Of a stretch of DNA of 64,000 nt, positions 43,865 through 53,240 are shown one piece after another. The position numbers were made by a program, and so were the translations under genes. Positions within the stretch are counted from its first letter, which is position 1, and the number at the start of each line of letters is the position of its first letter. The notes below the pieces were generated by a model. The model had not been told where the DNA came from. It was given only the letters and a program-made list of their open reading frames with translations, and made no database searches. This DNA comes from Streptomyces cyaneofuscatus (GTDB lineage: Bacteria; Actinomycetota; Actinomycetes; Streptomycetales; Streptomycetaceae), in assembly GCF_000718135.1 (NCBI RefSeq), contig NZ_JOEM01000006.1, positions 124,001 through 188,000 on the forward strand, in the 5' to 3' direction.

Positions 43865-44366
43865 GATCTCCGCCTCCTTCTCACTGCCCCTTCAGTGCGG
43901 TTCGCGGCGATCTCGGGCGTTTCCGAGATGCGCGATTCCGGTACCCGCGGACTTCGCGGGAGGAATCAACGTGCAGCACCCCGGAAAAACATGTGGATCT
44001 TGCTCGAAAACTGTGGACAACTTTGGCGTTGTGAATAACTCCGTCACCCGAACCAGCGACTTCCGGAGCGCAGCCTTGCTGCTACACACTGTGACGAGAC
44101 GAGGCTCGCGTCGACGCCTCGCACGAACGGGCCCCGCAGGGTCCGGAAGGGAGGGAGGCATGGGGCCCGGACGTCAGAAATGCATCCGGACATGCGACGA
44201 CCCCCGCCGGGGGGGAGAGCGGGGGTCGTCCCCACGGCCGACTCGGGGGGGGAGGAGCCGGACCGGGGTTGGCACGGTCGCGAACGATCCGTGACTTCCA
44301 TGGTGTACCCGAGGGCCCTCTCAGGCAAACCCACGCGCCGGATTTTACGCCGAATGGCGGCCCCCT
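43865..44366. other. divergent intergenic region with DnaA-box-like words and hairpin
   Basis: About 500 bp between ssd and the HAD gene. Three DnaA-box-like words lie at 43992-44000, 44012-44020 (perfect TTGTCCACA on the minus strand) and 44030-44038 (TTATTCACA). A 12-bp stem, GACGACCCCCGC/GCGGGGGTCGTC, occurs at about 44197-44231. No gene is supported. Confidence 0.5.
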
Positions 44367-45212
44367 ATGCTCAGCCTTGTGGAAAACTGCTTCTCGCCGC
44401 GCACAGCAGCCTTCTTTGACCTGGACAAGACGGTCATTGCGAAGTCTTCGACGCTGACCTTCAGCAAGTCCTTCTACCAAGGCGGACTGATCAACCGCCG
44501 TGCCGTACTGCGCACCGCGTACACACAGTTCGTGTTCCTGGCCGGGGGCGCCGATCACGAGCAGATGGAGAAGATGCGTGCCTACCTCTCCGCCCTCTGC
44601 AAAGGATGGAACGTCCAGCAGGTCAAGGAGATCGTCGCCGAGACCCTGCACGACCTGATCGACCCGATCATCTACGACGAGGCGGCCACCCTCATCGAGG
44701 AACACCACACGGCCGGCCGCGACGTGGTCATCGTCTCGACCTCCGGCGCGGAGGTCGTCGAACCGATCGGCGAGCTGCTGGGCGCCGACCGTGTCGTCGC
44801 CACGCGCATGGTCGTCGGCGACGACGGCTGCTTCACGGGAGAGATCGAGTACTACGCCTACGGGCCGACCAAGGCCGAGGCGGTGAGGGCGCTCGCCGTC
44901 TCGGAGGGGTACGACCTTTCGCGCTGCTACGCCTACAGCGACTCGGCGACCGATGTGCCGATGCTGGAAGCGGTCGGCCACCCGCACGCAGTCAACCCCG
45001 ACCGCGCGCTGCGCCGCGAAGCGACCCTTCGCGAGTGGCCGATTCTCGTCTTCAACCGCCCGGTCCGACTGAAGCAACGGCTCCCTGACTTCTCCATGCC
45101 GCCGCGTCCGGCACTCGTTGCCGCCGCCGCGGTCGGCGCCGCAGCCATCACCGCGGGGCTCGTCTGGTACGCGAGCCGTCGGCGTACCGCCGGGTCGGCA
45201 CTCCCCGGCTGA
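44367..45212 (+). CDS. HAD-IB phosphatase-like protein with C-terminal membrane helix
   Basis: The protein has 281 aa. Motif I FFDLDKTVI (residues ~16-24), motif II VIVSTSGAEV, a Lys in YGPTKAEAV and motif III YSDSATDVPML are intact, the SerB-like HAD-IB subfamily. A hydrophobic segment ALVAAAAVGAAAITAGLVWY near the C-terminus should anchor it. Similar proteins are annotated 'inhibition of morphological differentiation' in streptomycetes, as I recall. The substrate is unknown. Confidence 0.85.
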   Translation: MLSLVENCFSPRTAAFFDLDKTVIAKSSTLTFSKSFYQGGLINRRAVLRTAYTQFVFLAGGADHEQMEKMRAYLSALCKGWNVQQVKEIVAETLHDLIDPIIYDEAATLIEEHHTAGRDVVIVSTSGAEVVEPIGELLGADRVVATRMVVGDDGCFTGEIEYYAYGPTKAEAVRALAVSEGYDLSRCYAYSDSATDVPMLEAVGHPHAVNPDRALRREATLREWPILVFNRPVRLKQRLPDFSMPPRPALVAAAAVGAAAITAGLVWYASRRRTAGSALPG

Positions 45213-45329
45213 GGCGACCCGCGAGCGGTGGAGCCGAGCGACACGCGACCCGGGGGAACGGAGCCCCGGGCCGCCGGACCGCCTCGCCGCCCGCACCACT
45301 GTCCGATTCACCCTTGATTGAACCTAAAA

Positions 45330-45510
45330 GTAAAGAAGTGCGGCCAGGGCTTTCCCTTCCCCGGGTCCTGGAGTACAAAGGATTCAACGGCCCGCGAGAC
45401 CAAGGACATCCGTGAGGATGACCTGTAACGCTGTGACGGCCCCACGGACCGAAGCACGAAAGCCGAGCACCCACGCGACGTCGACCCGTCGATTACGGGC
45501 CAGCCGCACC
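45330..45510. ncRNA. candidate 6S-like RNA
   Basis: The ends can form a closing stem, GTGCGGC (45338-45344) with GCCGCAC (45503-45509), enclosing ~160 nt with further hairpins such as CATCC-GTGA-GGATG (45407-45420). The length and long-hairpin layout suit 6S RNA, which binds RNA polymerase holoenzyme. I also recall that the S. coelicolor 6S RNA (scr3559) maps between the homologues of the flanking HAD and Fic-like genes. Strand and exact ends are uncertain; no strong promoter is evident. Confidence 0.4.
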
Positions 45511-45580
45511 AGGTGACGGGCAAAGTACCTGACCTGATGGGCAATTTACGAGGACGCTTGGTAACTGGGCGGACGTGCCA

Positions 45581-45609
45581 GCGGCGGTACCGCATTCCGG
45601 TACCGCCGC
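45581..45609. terminator. bidirectional terminator hairpin
   Basis: GCGGCGGTACCG and CGGTACCGCCGC form a 12-bp stem with a 5-nt loop, between the plus-strand HAD/RNA region and the minus-strand Fic-like gene. Confidence 0.7.
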
Positions 45610-45676
45610 AACCCTTTCCCGGGCTTCTCCTGTCGGCAGGAAGCACCGGCCCCGCCCGCCCGTCTCCCGACGCCGC

Positions 45677-46501
45677 CTACGCCGCGCCGCGCTGGAGGGC
45701 CTCGCAGACCGCCGTCGACTCGCGTACACCCAGCTCCACGGAGCGCCCGCAGTGCGCGATCCACGCGGCCACGCCTTCCGGGGTCCCCGTCGTGTAGCCC
45801 TCGAACGCCGCGACGTACGCCGCCCGCCCCTGTTCCGCGTGGCCCACCTCGGCCGGGCAGATGGACTTGGGGTCCAGTCCGCTGCCGATCAGCACGATGC
45901 GCTCGGCGGTCCGCGCCACCAGGCCGTTGTGCGAGCCGAAGGGGCGCAGCGCCAGCAGTTCGCCATGGACCACCGCGGCCGTCACCAGGGCAGGGGCCGC
46001 GGTGCCCGCGATGATCAACTGCGAGAGGCCTTCGAGCCGTCCGGCCACCTCATCGGCGCCGGGTAGCGGCGCCTCGATCAGCGGCTCGTCGACGGACTCC
46101 CCGGCCAGCCGCGGGCGGCCGACCGCGTCGTCGGGCGCGGCCCCGCCGGCCGCGACCAGGTGCAGCCGGGCCAGCACCCGCAGCGGCGACTGCCGCCAGA
46201 TGGAGAGCAGTTGCCCGGCCTCCGCGGTGAGCCGCAGCGCGGCTCCGACCGTGCGCGCCTCGTCCTCACCGCTGAAGTCGGTACGCCGGCGCACCTCCTC
46301 CAGGTTCCAGTCGGCACCGGCGAGCGCCGCCGACCCCCGGGAGCCCCGCAGCGCGGCCTCGGCCGTGACCTCGTTGCTGCGGCGGCGCATGACGCGGTGG
46401 CCGTAGACCCGGTCGACGGCCTTGCGTACGGAGTCCACGGCATCGGGCACTCCGGGCAGGGAACCGAGCGTGGCGAGCGGGTCTGAGGCAGTCGTACTCA
46501 T
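45677..46501 (-). CDS. Fic/DOC-like protein with degenerate active site
   Basis: The protein has 274 aa, all-helical. The segment LLALRPFGSHNGLVARTAERIVL aligns with the Fic motif HPFxxGNGRxxR: Pro-Phe, Asn-Gly and the final Arg are kept, but the catalytic His is replaced (LRPF) and the first Gly/Arg differ. Fic enzymes transfer AMP or similar to target hydroxyls; without the His, activity is doubtful. Streptomyces homologues are often labelled oxidoreductase without clear basis. ATG 46501 is the start. Confidence 0.65.
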   Translation of the reverse strand: MSTTASDPLATLGSLPGVPDAVDSVRKAVDRVYGHRVMRRRSNEVTAEAALRGSRGSAALAGADWNLEEVRRRTDFSGEDEARTVGAALRLTAEAGQLLSIWRQSPLRVLARLHLVAAGGAAPDDAVGRPRLAGESVDEPLIEAPLPGADEVAGRLEGLSQLIIAGTAAPALVTAAVVHGELLALRPFGSHNGLVARTAERIVLIGSGLDPKSICPAEVGHAEQGRAAYVAAFEGYTTGTPEGVAAWIAHCGRSVELGVRESTAVCEALQRGAA

Positions 46502-46603
46502 AAGTAGCGAGGCTACGCGCCCCCTACACCCGGACCGCCCTCAAGTGGCCATCTTCACGAACATCGACAGCGCAGCGCGATCAGTCCACTACCCTAGGTG
46601 AAC

Positions 46604-47599
46604 ATGAAGATCGCTTTCGTCGGGAAGGGCGGCAGCGGTAAGACCACGCTGTCCTCGCTCTTCATCCGCCACCTCGCCGCCAACGAAGCCCACGTCGTCG
46701 CCGTCGACGCCGACATCAACCAGCACCTGGGGGCCGCCCTCGGCCTCGATGAGGCGGAGGCGGCCGCGCTGCCCGCCATGGGAGCGCACCTCCCCCTCAT
46801 CAAGGACTACCTGCGCGGCACCAACCCCCGGATCGCCTCCGCCGAGACGATGATCAAGACGACGCCGCCCGGCGAGGGCTCGCGGCTGCTGCGGGTAAGC
46901 GAGGACAACCCGGTCTTCGACGCCTGTGCGCGTACGGTCCGGCTCGACGACGGGGACATCCGGCTGATGGCCACCGGCCCGTTCACGGAGTCCGACCTCG
47001 GGGTGGCCTGCTACCACTCCAAGGTCGGGGCCGTCGAGCTCTGCCTCAACCACCTGGTCGACGGCCCGGACGAGTACGTCGTGGTGGACATGACGGCGGG
47101 GTCGGACTCGTTCGCCTCGGGGATGTTCACGCGCTTCGACATGACGTTCCTGGTCGCGGAGCCGACCCGCAAGGGGGTGTCGGTGTACCGCCAGTACAAG
47201 GAGTACGCACGGGACTTCGGCGTCGCGCTGAAGGTCGTCGGCAACAAGGTGCAGGGCCCGGACGACCTGGACTTCCTGCGCGCAGAGGTCGGCGACGACC
47301 TGCTGATCGGGGTGGGCCACTCCGACTGGGTGCGCTCCATGGAGAAGGGGCGGCCGTCCCGGTTCGAGCTGCTGGAGGCGGACAACCGGATGGCCCTGCA
47401 GGCCCTCCAGGACGCCGCCGAGGACTCGTACGGGCTGCGCGACTGGGAGCGCTACACCCGGCAGATGGTGCACTTCCACCTGAAGAACGCGGAGAGCTGG
47501 GGCAACGAGAAGACGGGCGCCGATCTGGCCGCCCAGGTCGACCCCTCCTTCGTGCTCGGTGAGCGGCGGGCCGGAGCGGGCGTCCCGGCACCCGCCTGA
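46604..47599 (+). CDS. CooC/MinD-type P-loop ATPase
   Basis: The protein has 331 aa starting MKIAFVGKGGSGKTTLSS, the deviant Walker A (KGGSGKT) of the SIMIBI class. VVAVDADINQHLG and YVVVDMTAGSDSFASG complete the nucleotide site. CooC-like members insert metals or act as maturation factors; the target is unknown. ATG 46604 was preferred; GTG 46598 is 6 nt upstream. The end is Ala/Gly/Pro-rich. Confidence 0.8.
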   Translation: MKIAFVGKGGSGKTTLSSLFIRHLAANEAHVVAVDADINQHLGAALGLDEAEAAALPAMGAHLPLIKDYLRGTNPRIASAETMIKTTPPGEGSRLLRVSEDNPVFDACARTVRLDDGDIRLMATGPFTESDLGVACYHSKVGAVELCLNHLVDGPDEYVVVDMTAGSDSFASGMFTRFDMTFLVAEPTRKGVSVYRQYKEYARDFGVALKVVGNKVQGPDDLDFLRAEVGDDLLIGVGHSDWVRSMEKGRPSRFELLEADNRMALQALQDAAEDSYGLRDWERYTRQMVHFHLKNAESWGNEKTGADLAAQVDPSFVLGERRAGAGVPAPA

Positions 47600-47677
47600 C
47601 CCGCGGAGCCCGCACCCGCCGGACACGCCCTGGCCCCTGCCGAACCACCCGCAGGGCCGCCCTCCCGCCGCACCGCG

Positions 47678-47711
47678 CCGTCACCCCGGCCACATTCGAC
47701 CGGGGTGACGG
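47678..47711. terminator. bidirectional terminator hairpin
   Basis: CCGTCACCCCGG (47678-47689) pairs with CCGGGGTGACGG (47700-47711) between convergent genes. Confidence 0.75.
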
Positions 47712-47728
47712 GAAGGGGCCGTGAGGTC

Positions 47729-49063
47729 CTAGCCGGCGTCGCGGGCCGCGGGCTCGCCGGCCTCCGGGCCTGCCGCCTTGCCCTTCTCGGCCTTCGGGGC
47801 GGCCGCGGCCTGGGCGCCGAGGTAGGTCTTCCACCCCTCCTTGGGCGCCTCACCGACGCCGAGCGTGGCGAGCTTGGCCAACGCCTGCGGGTCCTGCGCG
47901 TCCAGCCAGTCCGCGAGCTGCCGGAAGGAGACGCAGCGGACCTCTTCCTTGGTGCACACCTTCGCGATGGTCTCCTCGATGGCGCGCATGTAGGTGCCGC
48001 CGTTCCAGGACTCGAAGTGGTTGCCGATGATCAGCGGCGCCCGGTTGCCGTCGTACGAGCGGTCGAAGGCCTGGAGCAGGCCGTCGCGCATCTGGTTGCC
48101 CCAGAACTCATGCTGGGAGGGGTCGCCCTGGGTGGTCGTACCGGACTGGTTGACCATGAAGTTGTAGTCCATGGAGAGGGTCTCGAAGGCGCGGCCGGGC
48201 ATCGGGACGAGCTGGAGCGGGATGTCCCAGACGCCGTCCTTCTTCTTGGGCCAGACCTGGTTGCCGACGCCGCTGGAGTCGTAGCGGAAGCCCATGTCGC
48301 GGGCCGCGGCGACCATGTTCTTCTGCCCTTCGAGGCAGGGGGTGCGGGCGCCGATCAGCTCCTGGTCGTAGTCGAAGGGGAGCGGGGCCTCGCCCTTCAG
48401 CTCCGGAGCGTTGGTCTTCCAGTTCTTGACGAAAGCTTTCGCCTGGCTGATCTCGCTCTTCCACTCCTCGACGGACCAGGTGCCCACACCGCCGTCCGGG
48501 CCGCAGAAGTGGCCGTTGAAGTGGGTGCCGATCTCGTTGCCGTCCTTCCAGGCGGCGCGTACCTCGGCGAGGGTGTCGCGGATGCCCTCGGTGTCGTTGA
48601 AGCCGATGTCGGAACGGCCCGCCGAGTGCTGCGGCGGAGCGTAGAGGGATCGTTTCTCCTCAGGCAGGAGATACACACCGCTGAGGAAGTACGTCATGGT
48701 GGCGTTGTACTTCTTGGCGACGCCGCGGAAGTGCGAGAAGAGCTTCTGGCTGTCCTCCCCGGCACCGTCCCAGGAGAACACCACGAACTGCGGCGGCTTC
48801 TGACCCGGCGCCAGGCGCTGGGCGGCCGGCAGCTTGGGCTGGGCGCCGGTGAAGGCGGTGGAGCCGTCCCCGATGAGCTTGACGGCGTTCTTCGGGGCGG
48901 ACTTCGGAGCGTTCTCCTTCGCACCGTGGGCCCCCTTCTCCGCGCCCGCACCCGCCCCGCCGGGCTCGGAACCTCCGGAGCCCGCACCGGAACAGCCCGC
49001 GAGTACGGCGACCAGCGCCGCGGTCATGACGCCCGAGGCGATCCTCTTCGTGGCGGCCATCAT
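47729..49063 (-). CDS. polysaccharide deacetylase-like lipoprotein
   Basis: The protein has 444 aa. The signal VMTAALVAVLAGC forms a lipobox. A Gly/Ala/Lys-rich linker precedes a NodB-like region: FVVFSWDGAGED (motif I, with D replacing the second Asp pattern), EIGTHFNGHFCG (HxxxH-like metal site) and LIGARTPCLEGQ. It probably acts on cell-wall or surface polysaccharide outside the membrane. ATG 49063 or the adjacent ATG 49060 follows GAGGGTGGGCGG. Confidence 0.78.
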   Translation of the reverse strand: MMAATKRIASGVMTAALVAVLAGCSGAGSGGSEPGGAGAGAEKGAHGAKENAPKSAPKNAVKLIGDGSTAFTGAQPKLPAAQRLAPGQKPPQFVVFSWDGAGEDSQKLFSHFRGVAKKYNATMTYFLSGVYLLPEEKRSLYAPPQHSAGRSDIGFNDTEGIRDTLAEVRAAWKDGNEIGTHFNGHFCGPDGGVGTWSVEEWKSEISQAKAFVKNWKTNAPELKGEAPLPFDYDQELIGARTPCLEGQKNMVAAARDMGFRYDSSGVGNQVWPKKKDGVWDIPLQLVPMPGRAFETLSMDYNFMVNQSGTTTQGDPSQHEFWGNQMRDGLLQAFDRSYDGNRAPLIIGNHFESWNGGTYMRAIEETIAKVCTKEEVRCVSFRQLADWLDAQDPQALAKLATLGVGEAPKEGWKTYLGAQAAAAPKAEKGKAAGPEAGEPAARDAG

Positions 49064-49250
49064 CCGCCCACCCTCTTCCTTGCAGGTCATTTGCGTTGAG
49101 TGCCGACGCGGCGCGGCCAAACTCGCACGGGACCCTGCGCGGAGGAGAGCGACATACCGAATGAAAAGCTGCCTATTCACTGGAACGGGCGAGGAAATGA
49201 CCTGAATGCCGCGCAGGCGAAGTGCGGGAGAAGCACACGCGAGGCACACG

Positions 49251-49316
49251 CGGAACACACGCGAAGCGCAGGCGGAACACGCGCGAAGCGCAGGCGGAAC
49301 ACACGCGGAGCGCAGG
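49251..49316. repeat. 22-bp tandem repeat, three copies
   Basis: Units 49251-49272, 49273-49294 and 49295-49316 share CGGAACAC.CGCG.AGCGCAGG with one or two differences each. Diverged versions extend to the left (49205-49250). Confidence 0.8.
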
Positions 49317-49503
49317 CGCGACCCACCCACCGAGGAGCCCGGCAACGGCACAGGTCCCGGCGGCCCTGAACCGGACAGCCCCCGGACCCGTGAGACCTGA
49401 TGACCCCATTCCGCTCAGCGACTTTGCGCCAAACGTCGTGAACACGCGTCGTAAAGCCGCCCTGACCAGCGGAGCGGGATCATGCTTCCATACACGAAGA
49501 CAC

Positions 49504-49515
49504 AGGTCTAAACCA
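49504..49515 (+). promoter_or_regulatory. DasR-like operator upstream of acs
   Basis: AGGTCTAAACCA differs from the dre core TGGTCTAGACCA at two of 12 positions and lies 86 bp before the acs start. DasR is the GlcNAc-responsive GntR regulator of streptomycetes. The site is a candidate only. Confidence 0.35.
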
Positions 49516-49601
49516 ATTCCCGGCAGACACTTGTCACCTGGCCTCGCGCCTGATGAGCTATGCCCCGGGACACAACGGACACCCTGGGACTGGGAGAAGT
49601 C

Positions 49602-51557
49602 GTGAGCAACGAGAGCCTGGCCAACCTGCTTCGGGAAGAGCGGAAGTTCGCTCCACCTGCCGCTCTGGCCGCCAATGCCAACGTCACCGCAGAGGCGTAC
49701 GAGCAGGCCGAGGCGGACCGGCTGGGCTTCTGGGCCGAGCAGGCCCGCCGCCTGACGTGGGCCACCGAGCCGACCGAGACCCTCGACTGGAGCAACCCGC
49801 CCTTCGCGAAGTGGTTCGCGGACGGCAAGCTGAACGTCGCGTACAACTGCGTGGACCGGCATGTCGAGGCGGGCAACGGCGACCGGGTCGCCATCCACTT
49901 CGAGGGCGAGCCCGGCGACAGCCGCGCCATCACCTACGCGGAGCTGAAGGAAGAGGTCTCCCGGGCCGCCAACGCGCTGACCGAGCTGGGCGTCGGCAAG
50001 GGTGACCGGGTCGCCGTCTACCTGCCGATGATCCCCGAGGCCGCCGTCGCGATGCTGGCCTGTGCCCGCATCGGCGCCACGCACTCGGTGGTCTTCGGCG
50101 GCTTCTCCGCCGACGCCATCGCCACCCGTATCCAGGACGCGGACGCCAAGGTCGTCATCACCGCCGACGGCGGCTACCGCCGCGGCAAGCCCTCCGCGCT
50201 CAAGCCCGCGGTCGACGACGCCGTCTCCCGTATCGAGAGCGTCGAGCACGTCCTCGTGGTCCGCCGCACCGGTCAGGACACCGCGTGGACCGAGGGCCGC
50301 GACGTCTGGTGGCACGAGATCACCGCCCGGCAGTCCGCCGAGCACACCCCCGAGGCCTTCGAGGCGGAGCAGCCGCTCTTCATCCTCTACACCTCGGGCA
50401 CCACGGGTAAGCCGAAGGGCATCCTGCACACCTCGGGCGGCTACCTCACCCAGGCGGCCTACACCCACCACGCGGTCTTCGACCTCAAGCCGGAAACCGA
50501 CGTCTACTGGTGCACCGCCGACGTCGGCTGGGTGACCGGCCACTCGTACATCGTCTACGGGCCGCTGGCCAACGGCGCGACCCAGGTCATGTACGAGGGC
50601 ACCCCGGACACCCCGCACCAGGGCCGGTTCTGGGAGATCGTGCAGAAGTACGGCGTCACGATCCTCTACACGGCGCCGACCGCGATCCGCACGTTCATGA
50701 AGTGGGGTGACGACATCCCCGCCAAGTTCGACCTGAGCAGCCTCCGCGTCCTCGGTTCGGTCGGTGAGCCGATCAACCCCGAGGCGTGGATGTGGTACCG
50801 GAAGAACATCGGCGCCGACAAGTGCCCGATCGTGGACACCTGGTGGCAGACCGAGACCGGCGCGATGATGATCTCGCCGCTGCCGGGCGTCACCGAGACC
50901 AAGCCGGGATCCGCCCAGCGCGCCCTGCCGGGCATCGCCGCCACCGTCGTCGACGACGAGGCGAACGAGGTGCCCAACGGCGGGGGCGGCTACCTCGTCC
51001 TCACCGAGCCGTGGCCCTCCATGCTCCGCACCATCTGGGGCGACGACCAGCGGTTCCTCGACACCTACTGGTCGCGCTTCGAGGGGAAGTACTTCGCGGG
51101 CGACGGTGCCAAGAAGGACGAGGACGGCGACGTCTGGCTGCTCGGCCGCGTCGACGACGTCATGCTCGTGTCAGGCCACAACATCTCGACCACCGAGGTC
51201 GAGTCGGCGCTCGTCTCCCACCCGTCGGTCGCCGAGGCGGCCGTGGTCGGGGCGAACGACGAGACGACCGGCCAGGCCATCGTCGCGTTCGTGATCCTGC
51301 GGGGCACGGCGACCACCTCCGACGAACTGGTCGCGGAGCTGCGCAACCACGTCGGCACGACGCTCGGCCCGATCGCGAAACCGAAGCGGGTCCTGCCGGT
51401 CGCCGAGCTTCCCAAGACGCGCTCCGGCAAGATCATGCGCCGCCTCCTCCGCGACGTCGCCGAGAACCGCGAGCTGGGCGACGTCACCACGCTCACCGAC
51501 TCCTCGGTGATGGACCTGATCACCACCCAGCTGCCGTCCTCGTCCTCCGAGGACTGA
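49602..51557 (+). CDS. acs: acetyl-CoA synthetase
   Basis: The protein has 651 aa. AMP-forming ligase motifs: [14 protein letters not shown] (P-loop), [35 protein letters not shown] hinge and [11 protein letters not shown]. The Lys of the last motif is the catalytic and acetylation site. It converts acetate, ATP and CoA to acetyl-CoA through acetyl-AMP. GTG 49602 has GGGAGAAG 5 nt upstream and gives the expected start, whereas ATG 49560 has none. It is a monocistronic-looking gene followed by a strong hairpin. Confidence 0.96.
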   Translation: MSNESLANLLREERKFAPPAALAANANVTAEAYEQAEADRLGFWAEQARRLTWATEPTETLDWSNPPFAKWFADGKLNVAYNCVDRHVEAGNGDRVAIHFEGEPGDSRAITYAELKEEVSRAANALTELGVGKGDRVAVYLPMIPEAAVAMLACARIGATHSVVFGGFSADAIATRIQDADAKVVITADGGYRRGKPSALKPAVDDAVSRIESVEHVLVVRRTGQDTAWTEGRDVWWHEITARQSAEHTPEAFEAEQPLFILYTSGTTGKPKGILHTSGGYLTQAAYTHHAVFDLKPETDVYWCTADVGWVTGHSYIVYGPLANGATQVMYEGTPDTPHQGRFWEIVQKYGVTILYTAPTAIRTFMKWGDDIPAKFDLSSLRVLGSVGEPINPEAWMWYRKNIGADKCPIVDTWWQTETGAMMISPLPGVTETKPGSAQRALPGIAATVVDDEANEVPNGGGGYLVLTEPWPSMLRTIWGDDQRFLDTYWSRFEGKYFAGDGAKKDEDGDVWLLGRVDDVMLVSGHNISTTEVESALVSHPSVAEAAVVGANDETTGQAIVAFVILRGTATTSDELVAELRNHVGTTLGPIAKPKRVLPVAELPKTRSGKIMRRLLRDVAENRELGDVTTLTDSSVMDLITTQLPSSSSED

Positions 51558-51591
51558 GCAAGCTTCCTGAAAAACTGAGAAAGACCTTCTT

Positions 51592-51646
51592 GTACGGCTC
51601 CGATGGGCATCCGGCACCGCGCCGGGTGCCCATCGGAGCTCCCGTA
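51592..51646. terminator. long terminator hairpin between acs and nhaA
   Basis: Arms 51597-51609 and 51627-51639 pair perfectly over 13 bp and continue inward with CCGGC/GCCGG. T-rich stretches lie on the minus-strand side. Confidence 0.7.
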
Positions 51647-51790
51647 CAGTGAAGGGCGTGCCGCCTGCGACGTCGTAGCGACACGACACCGCCGTAGGGG
51701 CGAGAAAATCTCACAGGGGCGCCGGGAAGTCTGGTCGGCACGGTCATCAGCCATGGCATCATGCCGTTCCCCAACCGGAGGTTCCCCCTC

Positions 51791-53200
51791 GTGGCACCGC
51801 CCACCCCTGCCCCGCCCACGCCGCCCCGGCGCACCCTGCTCGGCAGGCTCCCTCTCCCCGAGCGCACCTATCTGGCCGACGCGCTCCGCACCGAGACCGT
51901 CGGCGGTGTCCTGCTCCTGGTGGCCGCCGTCGCGGCACTCATCTGGGCCAACACCTTCGGCAGCGCGTACGAAGCGGTCAGTGACTTCCACTTCGGGCCC
52001 GGCTTCCTCGGACTGGACCTCTCCGTTGCGCACTGGGCCGCGGACGGCATGCTCGCGATCTTCTTCTTCGTGGCAGGCGTCGAGCTGAAGCGGGAACTGG
52101 TGGCCGGCGAGCTGCGGGACCCGAAGGCAGCCGCCCTGCCCGTGGTGGCGGCCCTCTGCGGCATGGCGGCACCCGCCCTGGTCTACACCCTTACGGTGGT
52201 CATCGGCGGCGGTTCACTCGCCGGCTGGGCCGTGCCCACCGCCACGGACATCGCCTTCGCCCTCGCCGTCCTCGCGGTGATCGGCACCTCGCTGCCGTCG
52301 GCGCTGCGCGCCTTCCTCCTCACCCTGGCCGTCGTCGACGACCTCTTCGCCATCCTGATCATCGCCGTCTTCTTCACGTCGGACCTGAACTTCCTGGCTC
52401 TGGGCGGGGCAGTCGCCGGCCTGGTCGTCTTCTACCTGCTGCTGCGCTGCGAGGTCCGCGGCTGGTACGTGTACGTGCCCCTGGCGCTGACGATCTGGGC
52501 CCTGATGTACAACAGCGGCGTCCACGCCACCATCGCCGGTGTCGCGATGGGCCTGATGCTGCGCTGCACCCGCCGGGAGGGCGAATCCCACTCGCCCGGG
52601 GAGCACATCGAGCACCTGGTCCGGCCGATCTCGGCCGGGGTCGCCGTACCGCTGTTCGCCCTGTTCGCGGCAGGGGTCTCCATGAACGGCGAGGCGCTGG
52701 CAGGCGTCTTCACCCGGCCCGAGACCCTCGGCGTCGTGCTGGGCCTCGTCGTGGGTAAGACCATCGGCATCTTCGGCGGCACCTACCTCGCGGCTCGCTT
52801 CACCAAGGCCGAGCTGAACAAGGACCTGGCCTGGGCCGACGTACTCGCTCTCGCGTCCCTGGCGGGCATCGGCTTCACCGTCTCCCTCCTGATCGGTGAG
52901 CTGGCGTTCACGGACGACACCGAGATGACCAACGAGATCAAGGCCGCCGTGCTCATCGGTTCGCTGACCGCGGCCCTTCTCGCCTGCGTACTGCTCCGGA
53001 TACGCGTCCGCAAGTACCGTGCCCTCCTCGACGCCGAAGAGCTGGACGAGGACGGCTCCGGGGTGCCTGACGTCTATGAACAGGACGATCCGGGGTACCA
53101 CCTGCGGATGGCCGCGATCTACGAGGAGAAGGCGGCCGAACACCGCCGTCGCGCCCAACAGGCGGGGGCAACGCGCAACGAGCCGGACAGTCCGGCATGA
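51791..53200 (+). CDS. nhaA: Na+/H+ antiporter NhaA
   Basis: The protein has 469 aa with about 12 helices. NhaA signatures: ADGMLAIFFFVAGVELKRE, PTATDIAFALAVLAVIG and LTLAVVDDLFAILII, the last containing the paired Asp that bind Na+ or H+. It exports Na+ in exchange for H+. GTG 51791 follows GGAGG by 9 nt. The C-terminal ~60 residues are a soluble charged tail beyond the usual core. Confidence 0.95.
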   Translation: MAPPTPAPPTPPRRTLLGRLPLPERTYLADALRTETVGGVLLLVAAVAALIWANTFGSAYEAVSDFHFGPGFLGLDLSVAHWAADGMLAIFFFVAGVELKRELVAGELRDPKAAALPVVAALCGMAAPALVYTLTVVIGGGSLAGWAVPTATDIAFALAVLAVIGTSLPSALRAFLLTLAVVDDLFAILIIAVFFTSDLNFLALGGAVAGLVVFYLLLRCEVRGWYVYVPLALTIWALMYNSGVHATIAGVAMGLMLRCTRREGESHSPGEHIEHLVRPISAGVAVPLFALFAAGVSMNGEALAGVFTRPETLGVVLGLVVGKTIGIFGGTYLAARFTKAELNKDLAWADVLALASLAGIGFTVSLLIGELAFTDDTEMTNEIKAAVLIGSLTAALLACVLLRIRVRKYRALLDAEELDEDGSGVPDVYEQDDPGYHLRMAAIYEEKAAEHRRRAQQAGATRNEPDSPA

Positions 53201-53240
53201 TCTGACATCAGGTGTGTCGAAGACGGAGAGGGAGTCAGGG

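Larger units (their letters stand above)
45213..45676. other. intergenic region holding an RNA candidate
   Basis: About 460 bp without a protein gene. It holds the structured candidate RNA at 45330-45510 and the terminator at 45581-45609. Confidence 0.5.
49064..49601. other. intergenic region upstream of acs
   Basis: About 540 bp. It contains three 22-bp tandem repeats (49251-49316) and a DasR-like palindrome (49504-49515). No gene is supported; ATG 49560, in frame with acs, lacks an SD. Confidence 0.5.
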
